A stretch of 45,742 nucleotides of DNA, taken from contig CAZHMB010000003.1 of the NCBI GenBank assembly GCA_964533515.1, forward strand, positions 1 through 45,742, in the 5' to 3' direction. A model generated the notes under the pieces. The model did not search any database and was not told where the DNA came from. It worked only from the letters and a program-made list of their open reading frames with translations. This DNA comes from CAZHMB01 sp964533515 (lineage in GTDB: Archaea > Nanobdellota > Nanobdellia > Pacearchaeales > GW2011-AR1). Position 1 is the first letter of the stretch, and every line of letters begins with the position of its first letter. The translations under genes were made by a program, and so were the position numbers. This document shows, in pieces, positions 16,186 through 24,415 of this stretch.

Positions 16186-17133
16186 ATGGTAAAAATATTA
16201 GTTATTGGTGATCTACACGGAAGAACACCGAAAATCCACACTAAAGATTTTGATGGCATAGCTTGTGTGGGGGATTTTGGAAACGATAAAGAGATAGCCC
16301 CGTATTACAAAAAAATGTTCAAGGAGCTTAAAAAAAATCCCGAAGCAGACACTGACATAAATCAAATAATTCTAAATTCAGTAGGGAAAAAAGAATTCGA
16401 GGCGATGCATAAAAGATCTCTGAAAAAAGGGAATAAAATATTAAAATATCTCGATAGTTTTGGGAAACCAATCTTTCTAGTCGCAGGAAACTGGGACCAA
16501 AGCTACGGCCCAAGTAGAATCAAAGACCTATCCAAAAGCGATTACAATTACCTAAAATCTTTTTCTGATTGGTTCCTCGGAGATAAGATCAATCCGATTA
16601 TAACCAAAGGTTGTAAAAATATAAAAAATTGCATGTTCAAATTACACAAATCCAACAACCTTAACTTTGTTGGTTACGGCCTATCAAGTGGGCCAGAAAA
16701 AAAGACCAAATCAAGTAAAAGGGGCTCTAATCTAACCTTCACAAAAACAGAATATAAAAAACTACAAAAAGCCCATGACAAAATAAAAAACAAATTAGAA
16801 AAAGCCTACAAAAAAAGAGATAAAAAATTTCCAACCTTTTTCATAACTCACAACATCCCCTACAAAACAAAATTAGACAAGATAAATCACAAAGGTTCCT
16901 ACGCCCATGGAAAACACAACGGAAGCACGATTGCAAGAGATTTTTGCACGAAACACCAGCCCCTAATTTGTATCGGAGGGCATATCCATGAAGGCATAGG
17001 AAAAGACAAAATTAAAAAAACAACAATCATAAATCCTGGCTTCGGACAAAATGCACAAGTTCTAGTTGAAATTGACGAACAAAAAAACAAGATCAAGAAG
17101 ATAAAGTTTTTTGAAAAGAAAACCCAAAAATAA
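16186..17133 (+). CDS. Calcineurin-like metallophosphoesterase
   Basis: 315 residues from ATG 16186; a TTG at 16177 would add three. The ATG is preferred because the TATA-like ATTTTTAAAG lies about 28 bases before it. Motifs of the binuclear-metal fold are in order: GDLHG (about 8-12), VGDFGND, GNWD (about 107-110), THNIP (about 225) and GGHIHEGIG (about 265). It hydrolyses phosphoesters with Mn/Fe; the substrate may be nucleotide, phosphoprotein or nucleic acid. A Lys-rich insert (KKTKSSKRGSN, KKLQKAHDKIKNKLEKAYKK) is unusual for the family. Confidence 0.88.
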   Translation: MVKILVIGDLHGRTPKIHTKDFDGIACVGDFGNDKEIAPYYKKMFKELKKNPEADTDINQIILNSVGKKEFEAMHKRSLKKGNKILKYLDSFGKPIFLVAGNWDQSYGPSRIKDLSKSDYNYLKSFSDWFLGDKINPIITKGCKNIKNCMFKLHKSNNLNFVGYGLSSGPEKKTKSSKRGSNLTFTKTEYKKLQKAHDKIKNKLEKAYKKRDKKFPTFFITHNIPYKTKLDKINHKGSYAHGKHNGSTIARDFCTKHQPLICIGGHIHEGIGKDKIKKTTIINPGFGQNAQVLVEIDEQKNKIKKIKFFEKKTQK

Positions 17134-17191
17134 TCCCCTCTAATTTCTTCCCATCAAAACTTTTATTAACCTCCCCCTCATTAATACAAAC

Positions 17192-17467
17192 ATGGCAAAC
17201 ACATTCATATGGCACCATGTTTCAGAAGATGAAAAGAAAGAAATCCAAAAAGAAGCAAAAACTGTTCTCGATGACTTTTCAAAAAAGCTTTCTAAACTTC
17301 CAGAAAACAAATTAAAAGAACCTTTAATAGAAAGACAAGAATCTGAAAGAGAAGAAAATTCATCAACTGCTCAAGAAATAGACAAAAAAATTATGTTTAG
17401 CAATGCCCCTAAAACAAACAAAGAAAACCAAACAATTGTCGCTGAAAAAATGAGCTGGGATAATTAA
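17192..17467 (+). CDS. gatC: GatC-like subunit of aspartyl/glutamyl-tRNA amidotransferase
   Basis: 91 residues. The N-terminal helix (HHVSEDEKKEIQKEAKTVLDDFSKKLSKL) matches the GatC opening helix. The C-terminal extended segment (NAPKTNKENQTIVAEKMSWDN) resembles the ...ENAP...V..K.. tail that wraps between GatA and GatB. The complex converts misacylated Glu-tRNA(Gln) or Asp-tRNA(Asn) to the amide forms. GatA and GatB are not in this window. The middle is longer and more polar than usual. Assignment rests on pattern only. Confidence 0.55.
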   Translation: MANTFIWHHVSEDEKKEIQKEAKTVLDDFSKKLSKLPENKLKEPLIERQESEREENSSTAQEIDKKIMFSNAPKTNKENQTIVAEKMSWDN

Positions 17468-17540
17468 TTAAGATATCAAGTGAACATTAGTTCTTTAAAC
17501 AATCTGCAATATTTCAGCCCAGAGTTTGAAAAATTCTTTA

Positions 17541-17640
17541 CCATTAATTTCGCCGACCATTTGCCGAAAGACAAATCTTATTCCTTCGGCGATTGCCTTA
17601 AGTGGAGCTTTCTGACAAAGTCGAAAGCGGAGCGACTACA
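17541..17640 (+). repeat. Dispersed hairpin element, copy A
   Basis: Core at 17600-17640: AAGTGGA, stem GCTTTC (17607-17612), loop TGACAAAGTC, stem GAAAGC (17623-17628), then GGAGCGACTACATT. A CCATTAATTT box lies at 17541-17550. In this copy a 41-base insertion with its own CGCCGA/TCGGCG pairing separates box and core. Related copies are at 21511-21573 and 45261-45320, where the stem changes in compensatory fashion. Here it lies just beyond the stop of deoxyhypusine synthase, so on that strand it would be in the 3' end of the mRNA. Confidence 0.6.
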
Positions 17641-17646
17641 TTAAAA

Positions 17647-18558
17647 TTATTTCACACTTCCATAAATCAAAGGCAACGCAATTGTGATATCACAAAAAAC
17701 ATCAACGAACTTCGCTTTCTCATTCATCTTTCCCCATGAAATTCCTTCTTTTAACGGAGCCCCTGAACTTCCTCCTGGTTGTGGGGTGTCTGTCGTTATT
17801 TGAATCCCATAAATTGCTCCTTTCGAAAATTGCAATGATTGTTGTATAAAATTCTTCGGAGTTCCACCCCCAAGATAAATAACCCCATTCTTCTCAGAAG
17901 TCCAAGCAATATCAATTATCTCTTTCATGTCCTCAAAAGCATCAACAAAAATTTCTTTCCCTGCAGCTTTCTTACCCCATATCATTAAACCAATTCCAGA
18001 ATCAGCAAGAGCAGGACAATAAATCGGAATCTTCTTTTCATAACATAGCCCCAATATGCTCTCTTTTCTTTTTTCTTCAGGAATCAAACTTCCAATCTTT
18101 TCCAAAAGTTCCTTTATGCTTTTACATTTAGAGATAACTTCCCAATGCTCATCAAAAAAGTTCTCCATATCTTCATAAACCTCATTCTTCATAAAAACAT
18201 TATAAATTCTATCAATTCCTTTTTTGTTCAATTCGGCGTCGCTTATATTTTCATCTCCAGAATAATGGTGGTGACCAAGAGCTTCAATTAGGTCGTGTGT
18301 CAAATTCGCTCCTGTTGTAACAAGAACATCAATTTTCTTTTCATTAACCATATCAACTATAATGCTCTTCATTCCCGCCGGCACCATAGCCCCAGCCAAT
18401 CCAAGAAAAACTTTGCATTTTTCATCATCAACCATCTCTTTAAAAATATCTGAAGCCAAAGAAATCTTTCCAGCCCCAAAACCACACCCCCCCATCTCTT
18501 TTACAAGTTTAGAGACTTTCATGTCTTTTTCAATTTTTATTGATTTAATGGGTTTCAT
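17647..18558 (-). CDS. dys: Deoxyhypusine synthase
   Basis: 303 residues, about the family length. It transfers the butylamine group of spermidine to a lysine of aIF5A, using NAD. Seen: the N-terminal GGCGFGAGK, the NAD-binding MVPAGMKSIIVDMV and TTGANLTHDLIEALGHHHY, and the active-site loop YLGGGTPKNFIQQS with the catalytic Lys at about 232. A 7-G tract coding for the early MGGCG keeps its frame. Its 3' end abuts the hairpin element. Its presence contrasts with the truncated diphthamide gene dph2 at 31434. Confidence 0.95.
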   Translation of the reverse strand: MKPIKSIKIEKDMKVSKLVKEMGGCGFGAGKISLASDIFKEMVDDEKCKVFLGLAGAMVPAGMKSIIVDMVNEKKIDVLVTTGANLTHDLIEALGHHHYSGDENISDAELNKKGIDRIYNVFMKNEVYEDMENFFDEHWEVISKCKSIKELLEKIGSLIPEEKRKESILGLCYEKKIPIYCPALADSGIGLMIWGKKAAGKEIFVDAFEDMKEIIDIAWTSEKNGVIYLGGGTPKNFIQQSLQFSKGAIYGIQITTDTPQPGGSSGAPLKEGISWGKMNEKAKFVDVFCDITIALPLIYGSVK

Positions 18559-18689
18559 TTTTAATTAATGAATCAGAAAGAAGTATAACTAGAACTATAT
18601 CGGTATCGCGAGGTTCCTAATTAACGAGTTTTTCATATATACTCCAGCACAATAACATTTAAAAATCTTCCTTTTCTGATTTTACTACA

Positions 18690-18890
18690 ATGAATAAATG
18701 GATAGAAATAATCTTCGGGTTGATTCTTGTTGTAGGTACGATTTTGGTTTGGGGCTATTCTGCTCAATGGGGCAGCTTCTGGAACTTCGGCACAGCAGCA
18801 TGGGAGCTTCTTAAGGGTGGTTTAGTATGGTTCGTATTACTAATCGGTCTTATTTTATTGATGCTCGGAATCAGCGATTTGAAGGAATAA
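18690..18890 (+). CDS. Small two-TM membrane protein
   Basis: 66 residues with two helices, about 6-26 (IIFGLILVVGTILVWGYSAQ) and about 42-62 (GGLVWFVLLIGLILLMLGIS), joined by a Trp-rich loop (WGSFWNFGTAAWELLKGG). A TATA-like CATTTAAAAATC lies about 30 bases before the ATG. It converges on a DUF378-type small membrane gene at 18987-19166; the two resemble each other in size and in Trp/Gly content. Function unknown. Confidence 0.75.
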   Translation: MNKWIEIIFGLILVVGTILVWGYSAQWGSFWNFGTAAWELLKGGLVWFVLLIGLILLMLGISDLKE

Positions 18891-18986
18891 ATCTTGGTAG
18901 GGTTTTTTGTGAACTGGCATAGATGAATCTGGTAACAAAATAAAAGAATTCTAAAAATAAAAAAATAAGAATAAATCAAGGAAAAA

Positions 18987-19166
18987 TTATTCCTTGAAAA
19001 GTTTAACGATCTCCCATATACCTGCAAGTCCAACTAATGCATAGATAGTTGTTATTAACCATGGAACATTAAACCAGGTAGCCACATCAGCAGCCCAAAT
19101 AGCTAGACCCCAATTCAACGCACCAATTATCACAAGTACTCTTGCAATCCAATCAATAGTGTTCAA
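18987..19166 (-). CDS. DUF378-type small membrane protein with TTG start
   Basis: 59 residues read from a TTG at 19166 with a perfect AGGAGG 5 bases before it, which fixes the start: (M)NTIDWIARVLVIIGALNWGL, then AIWAADVATWFNVPWLITTI and YALVGLAGIWEIVKLFKE. The VLVIIGALNWGL...IYALVGLAGIW pattern is the DUF378 (YuzA-like) signature, two membrane helices with an N-W-G-L motif. The function of the family is unknown. It shows a strong Shine-Dalgarno site where most single genes here look leaderless. Confidence 0.85.
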   Translation of the reverse strand: MNTIDWIARVLVIIGALNWGLAIWAADVATWFNVPWLITTIYALVGLAGIWEIVKLFKE

Positions 19167-19230
19167 TTTAACCTCCTTTTTGAATTTAATTATTCTGAAA
19201 TATCAAAGAAGCTGTTCTTTTTAAATATAA

Positions 19231-19833
19231 CTAAATTCCCAACCCAATCAAAACCCCTTCTATAATTGCCGCTATTACTAGCAAAGGAAAAATAACCAAA
19301 ATAAAAACCTTGATGGATTTAACAAAAAATTCTTTCAAACTTTTCCCCGGATCTTTCTGAAAAATAAAACTTCCTAATTTTATCCCTAAACCAAATGCAA
19401 TAAAAATAGCAGTCAATTCAAAAATACCATGCGGCAACAATCTCCACAAATCCAAAAAACTTCCTTCTTCGGATAATATAACACTTCTTATAACAATTCC
19501 AACAACATAACCGTTGAATATTGTTGACAAAATACTGGGAACTCCAAGTATAACTCCAAGCAACATTGCAAAGAAGGCTGCCTGAAAATTATTCAAAAAT
19601 ATAAAACCAATCAACTCCGGAATTGCCATCCCTTCAGTAAGTGCGAAAAGTTCTTCCAACATGTTAGTAATATAGTTCAATATGTTCTCCGGAGGCAAAA
19701 AGAAAAATCCAACAAACATAAACACAACAAAAATTCCAATTGCAGAATATATAAATTTTCGAGACGATTTGATAAACTCCCAACTTTCTTTATACTCTTT
19801 TTTAAAATTGAATGCTTGTTTCTTGGATTTCAT
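19231..19833 (-). CDS. SpoIIM-like (DUF95) integral membrane protein
   Basis: 200 residues with about five membrane helices: FIYSAIGIFVVFMFVGFFFL, IGFIFLNNFQAAFFAMLLGVILG, TIFNGYVVGIVIRSVIL, IFELTAIFIAFGLGIKLG and VFILVIFPLLVIAAIIEGVLIG. The LLPHGIFELTAIFIA motif marks the stage II sporulation protein M family, which in archaea is a membrane protein of unknown role. Last gene of the rhomboid/methyltransferase/SpoIIM operon; its start overlaps the previous stop by 4 bases. Confidence 0.85.
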   Translation of the reverse strand: MKSKKQAFNFKKEYKESWEFIKSSRKFIYSAIGIFVVFMFVGFFFLPPENILNYITNMLEELFALTEGMAIPELIGFIFLNNFQAAFFAMLLGVILGVPSILSTIFNGYVVGIVIRSVILSEEGSFLDLWRLLPHGIFELTAIFIAFGLGIKLGSFIFQKDPGKSLKEFFVKSIKVFILVIFPLLVIAAIIEGVLIGLGI

Positions 19834-20582
19834 TTTTTCCTCGCTTTAAAGATAATTGTCGGCGGGACAACTTGCATTCTCTTTGGAGTATAATAATCCC
19901 AAAGGCCATACCAAGGATCATTTTTATATTTAATTCTTGAATCCGGCTCAATAATCTTCTCAACCATAAAACCTGCTTCTACTAAGGGATTAAACAATTC
20001 AGAAAGAGTATGATTATATGTAACAAGACTTGGACCACTTCGCATTTTCTCCATCTGCTTTCCAGTCTTAAAATAACTTCTTTGAACCTTAAATTTTTTC
20101 GGATCAACAATATTAAATAAAGGATGATCCAAACTAAAAACAAAACTTCCTTTTTTCTTCAGAATCCTATTAATCTGTTTAAATAATTTTAATAAATCCG
20201 GAGAATACAAAAAAGCAAATGCAGAAAAAACAAGATCATAACTATTTGATTTTACTTTTCTTAGGTCCTGAAAACTTCCATGAATTAATTTTATTTTGAC
20301 CTTATTTTTATCCGCAAGTTGTTTAGCAAAGTTTAACTGCTCTTTTGATTGGTCAATTCCTGTAACTATTGCTCCTTTTTTAGCCATTGCTATTCCACAT
20401 TGGGCGCCGCCACATCCAAGCTCTATTACCTTTTTCCCTTTAAGATTTCCCAACAAATTTAATTTATCCTCAAAAGGAGAACCTGGCCCGTAATGAATCC
20501 CGATCTTTATTTTGGATTCTTCTTGATAATATCTTGAATTTTGATCCCAATATTTCTCTATATGTTTTTCTATCTTTTTCAT
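19830..20582 (-). CDS. SAM-dependent class I methyltransferase
   Basis: 250 residues. Rossmann motifs: KKVIELGCGGAQCGIAMAKKG (motif I, about 49-70), IVTGIDQSKEQL (motif II acidic end) and YDLVFSAFAFLYSPD (motif IV). C-terminal insert SFVFSLDHPLFN. The substrate is unknown; the family includes small-molecule and ubiquinone-type methylases. It sits between rhomboid and SpoIIM-like genes with 4-base ATGA overlaps on both sides, so the three are translated together, perhaps for envelope maintenance (inference). Confidence 0.88.
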   Translation of the reverse strand: MKKIEKHIEKYWDQNSRYYQEESKIKIGIHYGPGSPFEDKLNLLGNLKGKKVIELGCGGAQCGIAMAKKGAIVTGIDQSKEQLNFAKQLADKNKVKIKLIHGSFQDLRKVKSNSYDLVFSAFAFLYSPDLLKLFKQINRILKKKGSFVFSLDHPLFNIVDPKKFKVQRSYFKTGKQMEKMRSGPSLVTYNHTLSELFNPLVEAGFMVEKIIEPDSRIKYKNDPWYGLWDYYTPKRMQVVPPTIIFKARKK

Positions 20583-21406
20583 CTCTCCTCATACATATAT
20601 CCTAATTCTCTAACTTTCCTAGGAAATTTATTTCTTAAATAAAACCCATAAATCAAACCGGCAACCAAACCTCCAAAATGCGCGGAGTTTCCTATGGGCA
20701 AATCAACAAAAAAATCTATCACCACTAAAGGCACAATAGCAATAATCGGAAGCAACCACATTTCCAATTTAATAGGCAAGGCAATCTTCTGGAATGAGCT
20801 ACCAAAAGAAAACATAGCAAAAATCATAACGAAAAACAGGATATTGATTACCGTTGAAAAAACGCCAACGAAACTAGCAGGAATGAAAGGGATTAAAATA
20901 AATTGTAGAACTAAAAGTATCAACGGACCAGCGATGAGATAGATTTTAGACCGCGGAACCAAAACCGCTAAGACCCCAAGCAAACCAAACAATGCTCCGC
21001 TTGCCCCAACAGCCGGGACATCAAGATTTCCGAAAATTAATCCAGAAAGAACAAAAAATATTCCTCCAAGAATTCCCGCTGCAAAATAAATCCCCAAGAA
21101 CCTTCTATTTCCAATTAATCTCTCAAGAAAATTCCCGATGAAAAACAACGAAAACATATTTGCAAACAAGTGAAAAAAATTCGCATGCATGAACATGCTC
21201 GTTAAAAAAGTCCACAAACTTTTTCCTTGTCTAATCAAACTCGGGGTGATAGCTAGATATTTAACAAAAAAATCCTCGCCAAAGATATTGATTAAAATTA
21301 AACCTCCAAAAAAGAGAACAACATTTGAGATAATCAAAATTAAAGTTACATTCATCCCTCCAAAAATATTGAAATTCCTTGTTCCTCTTAAAGCATATCT
21401 CGCCAT
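20579..21406 (-). CDS. Rhomboid-family intramembrane serine protease
   Basis: 275 residues, about six membrane helices. Seen: MFMHANFFHLFANMFSLFFIG (the HxxxN helix), the catalytic GASGALFGLLG with Ser at about 136, and the catalytic His in NSAHFGGLVAGLIYGF (about 240). Rhomboids cut membrane-anchored substrates within the bilayer. First gene of a three-gene operon; a TATA-like TTTAAATAG precedes it. The second intramembrane protease here, presenilin-type, is at 43710-44708. Confidence 0.93.
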   Translation of the reverse strand: MARYALRGTRNFNIFGGMNVTLILIISNVVLFFGGLILINIFGEDFFVKYLAITPSLIRQGKSLWTFLTSMFMHANFFHLFANMFSLFFIGNFLERLIGNRRFLGIYFAAGILGGIFFVLSGLIFGNLDVPAVGASGALFGLLGVLAVLVPRSKIYLIAGPLILLVLQFILIPFIPASFVGVFSTVINILFFVMIFAMFSFGSSFQKIALPIKLEMWLLPIIAIVPLVVIDFFVDLPIGNSAHFGGLVAGLIYGFYLRNKFPRKVRELGYMYEER

Positions 21407-21510
21407 GATAATAAAATTCGATTAAACTATTTAAAGTTATTTCTTTCAATTTGTGATAAGTAAAGTGTAAAAACAACCCATCATAAGTCTCAGCTCGTGG
21501 AAATATTGTC

Positions 21511-21573
21511 CCATTAATTTTTAGTATCAAGCGAAGCTTCCTTGTAGCAAAACTGGAAGCAGAGCGATTAAAA
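21511..21573 (+). repeat. Dispersed hairpin element, copy B
   Basis: CCATTAATTT box at 21511-21520, core at 21529-21573: AAGCGAA, stem GCTTCC (21536-21541), 13-base loop, stem GGAAGC (21555-21560), then AGAGCGATTAAAAA. The box-to-stem distance (25 bases) equals that in copy C at 45261. The stem sequence differs from the other copies but keeps pairing. It lies directly beyond the stop of the TFE gene. Confidence 0.6.
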
Positions 21574-21575
21574 AA

Positions 21576-22442
21576 CTATTTCTTCTTCACAGATTTTCCC
21601 TTAACTTTCTTCTTAGAAACTTTCTTCTTTGTTTTCTTAACAACTTTCTTTTTTGCCCCAGCTTTCTTCTTGACTAGTTTTTTCTTTGCCTTCTTCGCTT
21701 TTTTCTTTTTTGCCCCAGAATTCCGCTTGTGCCCTTTAGGGTATGCTTTGGGGTATGCCGATCGGCGAGCCTTCTTCTTCACAGGTTTAGGTTTTATCCC
21801 ATTCTTACGATCTTCTTTAGCTTTCAATCTCTTTCTTTCTTTAGCATTAGCTTTTCTCTTCTCAGATTTTTCAATAGCTTCTCTCTCAAGTTCCTTCTCT
21901 TTTATCTTATCAACCTTCTCCTGCTCTTTATCAACCTCTACAGCTATCTCTTTTATCTCTTGATGGATCTTATCCAATTGTCTTTTCAATCCTTTAAGAA
22001 CCTTAGAATTATCTTTCAATGTAAAAACCTCCCCACATTCTTCACATGTAAAATCATGTAGCAACGCATTCTCCTCGCTGTACTCCAATCCACAACGCTC
22101 ACAAACATAAAACTTTTTGGATTCCCTACTTTTAATCTGATTATCCAACTGTTCTTTTCTCTTAAAAAGATTCGTCTTCAAAAACTCTAAAGTCTTCAAA
22201 ATATCAAGCCTCCAAAAATAAGTATACCACCCTTTTTTCTTATCTTTCTTTCTATTTGAAATAACCAAACCATAATCAGAAAGTTTGTAAAGAAGATTTC
22301 TCGTTTGATTAATAGTTATGTCCAATTTTTTAGCAATCAAAAATTCATTCACCGGTTTTTTGGAATTCAAAAGCTTCGCAATCTCCTCGAATTGCCTTCC
22401 TAAAACCAAGCTCACAGCCTCCCTTAAAAAATTTTCTACCAT
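21576..22442 (-). CDS. tfe: Transcription factor E (TFE alpha) with long lysine-rich tail
   Basis: 288 residues. The N-terminal winged helix (about 1-95: EFLIAKKLDITINQTRNLLY, KLSDYGLVISNRKKDKKKGW) stabilises the open promoter complex in known TFE. A zinc ribbon follows (CERCGLEYSEE...FTCEECGEVF, about 113-140), then a coiled coil (about 145-190). Residues from about 190 to the end are Lys/Ala/Val-rich (KKAGAKKKVVKKTKKKVSKK), like a histone H1 tail. Typical archaeal TFE is about 170-190 residues, so the tail adds about 100. It diverges from the coiled-coil pair at 22576. Confidence 0.92.
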   Translation of the reverse strand: MVENFLREAVSLVLGRQFEEIAKLLNSKKPVNEFLIAKKLDITINQTRNLLYKLSDYGLVISNRKKDKKKGWYTYFWRLDILKTLEFLKTNLFKRKEQLDNQIKSRESKKFYVCERCGLEYSEENALLHDFTCEECGEVFTLKDNSKVLKGLKRQLDKIHQEIKEIAVEVDKEQEKVDKIKEKELEREAIEKSEKRKANAKERKRLKAKEDRKNGIKPKPVKKKARRSAYPKAYPKGHKRNSGAKKKKAKKAKKKLVKKKAGAKKKVVKKTKKKVSKKKVKGKSVKKK

Positions 22443-22575
22443 TGTATTAGATTATATTAGTCAATTAAAAACTTTTCGTTTAACTTCGATAAAACAAAAC
22501 AAAGGTTTTTAAACCTATAGTTTTTTATATATATGTTTCAATAAATATATTAGAAAATATATATTCAAGTATACA

Positions 22576-23202
22576 ATGGGATTATTTGATAAAAAAGGTG
22601 ATGAAAAAAAGGAGAAAGATATTTCTAGTAATGAAAAACCAGCATTAGATGAACCGCCGACACTTCCAGAATTACCTGAGTTGCCAGAGCTTCCAGACCG
22701 AAATGATTCCGAAGAAGATCTAGCCCCTGTAAAAAAAGAAAAGCTTCCTCAACTTCCTAGTTTCCCCTCAAGCTCATTTGGAGATAAATTTTCTCAGAAC
22801 ACTATTAAAGATGCTGTCTCTGGGAGAAAAGAGGTGTCGGGAGCTTTTGACGACGATGAATCTCTAGAAGATGAGATGAGTCCGGAGTTCCCAACTATAA
22901 AAGGTTCTTCAAGACAAAGTTTAACTGAAGAAATACCTGGAGTTCCAAGAGAATTTAAACAAGCTGCAAAAAGAGTTCAAGAAGCTGAACCAGTTTTCAT
23001 AAGAATAGACAAATTCCAAGAATCATTAAAGATAATAGAAAAGACAAAAGAGAAAATTACCGGAATAGAAAAAGTCCTACACGATATTAAAACCGTCCGA
23101 GACCAAGAGGAAAAAGAACTCCAAGGATGGGAAAAAGAAATTCAACAAGCAAAACTACATATAGAAAAAATAGACGAAGAAATATTTTCTAAAGTTGAAT
23201 AA
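22576..23202 (+). CDS. Acidic protein with Pro-Glu-Leu repeats and C-terminal coiled coil
   Basis: 208 residues. The first 110 are disordered: MGLFDKKGDEKKEK, the PELPELPELPD repeat, then acidic patches. The C-terminal part (VFIRIDKFQESLKIIEKTKE and on to about 208) is a long coiled coil. I recall similar MGLFDKK...LPELP...VFIKIDKFE proteins in DPANN genomes, role unknown. The leader is very AT-rich with TATATATA elements and a 6-2-6 inverted repeat (AGGTTT-TT-AAACCT) shared with the divergent TFE. The second coiled-coil gene follows 8 bases later, so they probably act together. Confidence 0.75.
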   Translation: MGLFDKKGDEKKEKDISSNEKPALDEPPTLPELPELPELPDRNDSEEDLAPVKKEKLPQLPSFPSSSFGDKFSQNTIKDAVSGRKEVSGAFDDDESLEDEMSPEFPTIKGSSRQSLTEEIPGVPREFKQAAKRVQEAEPVFIRIDKFQESLKIIEKTKEKITGIEKVLHDIKTVRDQEEKELQGWEKEIQQAKLHIEKIDEEIFSKVE

Positions 23203-23210
23203 TTAGAAAA

Positions 23211-23660
23211 ATGGCATCTAAAAATAAAAGCACTTCAAATTCTGGACAAAATTTGGTTCATATCAAATTAGACTTTCAAGAAGCGGTAGATAGTAAGAAA
23301 AACCTACTTCTAACTAAAGCAAATTTCCTAAGAACAAACCAAAACTTGAAATCTTATATTCCCTTAAGAAAAGAGGAATTAAATCAAAAGATAAAATTAA
23401 GAAATAGATTAAGAGAGCTCAAAAAGGATTTAACTTCCCTTGACGCAACTTTTCCAACACCCAAAATTCCACACATCTTAGACGATCATTTAGAACACAC
23501 CATGGATGAATCAGATGAAGGAGAAAGTGTTTTATTTAATTCACCTCCGACAGAGATTGAAAAGACGCTTGAAAAAACAAAGTCTTTTTCTCAAGATTCG
23601 GATATTGCATCTGAACTAGAAGACATCAAGAGAAAATTAGGTGAATTGGAAGAGATTTAG
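23211..23660 (+). CDS. Coiled-coil partner protein
   Basis: 149 residues: an N-terminal Ser/Asn-rich tail, then helices (VHIKLDFQEAVDSKKNLLLT, NLKSYIPLRKEELNQKIKLR, NRLRELKKDLTSL), a short linker with TFPTPKIPHILDDH, an acidic patch, and a last helix (SELEDIKRKLGELEEI). No membrane segment or catalytic motif. It lies 8 bases after the acidic coiled-coil gene and is probably co-translated with it. A structural, possibly envelope- or cytoskeleton-linked, heteromer is a reasonable guess only. Confidence 0.72.
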   Translation: MASKNKSTSNSGQNLVHIKLDFQEAVDSKKNLLLTKANFLRTNQNLKSYIPLRKEELNQKIKLRNRLRELKKDLTSLDATFPTPKIPHILDDHLEHTMDESDEGESVLFNSPPTEIEKTLEKTKSFSQDSDIASELEDIKRKLGELEEI

Positions 23661-23734
23661 AATAAAAGTTACTTTTTATCTCTTTAGAAGATATAAAAAG
23701 AGCTAAAGTTCTCTTTCAATTATGTTATACACAA

Positions 23735-23752
23735 TTTTTGTATTCTTGCACT
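23735..23752 (+). repeat. Left arm of an 18-bp perfect inverted repeat
   Basis: TTTTTGTATTCTTGCACT here is the exact reverse complement of 24416-24433. The two arms bracket 699 bp that hold one minus-strand gene (23772-24380) and nothing else. No target-site duplication is evident outside the arms. Confidence 0.75.
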
Positions 23753-23771
23753 CAGCTTCAACAACCTAATT

Positions 23772-24380
23772 CTAACCTAGTGTTGTTTTAGCTAATTCTA
23801 TAGGAGTTAGTTTATGACCGAGAATTTTTTCATATTCTGTTAGGAGAATTGCTTTATCTAGTTCCCCTATTGGCTCCACACAAGAGATATATTTTAATGG
23901 AATTCCTTTCCTGTATCTTATCTCAACAGGCTCTGAGGTCATTACCAAATGTCCTTCACCAGTATATTCTGGAAACATACCCAATTCCGAAACTTGATGA
24001 TTAAATCCGATAACTACTCCATTTTTACCTTGTAAAATTGTCTCTAATCTCTTTAATCCTTCTATAGAAGTATCATCAAGTTTGCCATTCTCATAACCTG
24101 TTGTGTGGAGGGCAGCCCAATCTACAGAAGATCTATATGCAAATTCATAATTAGATACCCCTGTTTCTGCTTTTTCTATTGGAATCCCATACTTATCAAA
24201 TGTTTCAGGAACTGCCCAAAATAAAAATGCATCTAATTCATTTAGTGGAGCCAAAAACCCCCTAAATATACTTAGTGTATATCCTGTTGCAGTTCCTCTT
24301 AATAATAAAGGCAAGTCTCCATTTCTTGAAAAAATTCTCTCTAATTCCCTAATAATATTCTTTCTTCTCATATTATACAT
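23772..24380 (-). CDS. Unrecognised protein inside an inverted-repeat-bounded segment
   Basis: 202 residues, soluble alpha/beta, no signal peptide, no transposase or recombinase motif seen. Segments: MRRKNIIRELERIFSRNGDL, FLAPLNELDAFLFWAVPETF, VDWAALHTTGYENG, GKNGVVIGFNHQVSELGMFP, EYTGEGHLVMTSEPVEIRYR, LKYISCVEPIGELDKAILLT. The start may be ATG 24380 or ATG 24371. The 18-bp repeats at 23735 and 24416 surround the gene and its promoter, with a TATA-like ATATTAAAAG inside. The arrangement suggests a mobile or exchangeable cassette. Confidence 0.65.
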   Translation of the reverse strand: MYNMRRKNIIRELERIFSRNGDLPLLLRGTATGYTLSIFRGFLAPLNELDAFLFWAVPETFDKYGIPIEKAETGVSNYEFAYRSSVDWAALHTTGYENGKLDDTSIEGLKRLETILQGKNGVVIGFNHQVSELGMFPEYTGEGHLVMTSEPVEIRYRKGIPLKYISCVEPIGELDKAILLTEYEKILGHKLTPIELAKTTLG

Positions 24381-24415
24381 GGAAGTATAAACTAACTTTT
24401 AATATTTTCGCATAT

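Noticed and set aside
18570..18690. GGTATCGCGAGGTTCC region as an operator or origin
   Set aside because: No clear symmetric repeat and no other copies noticed; nothing supportable beyond the TATA-like box of the next gene.
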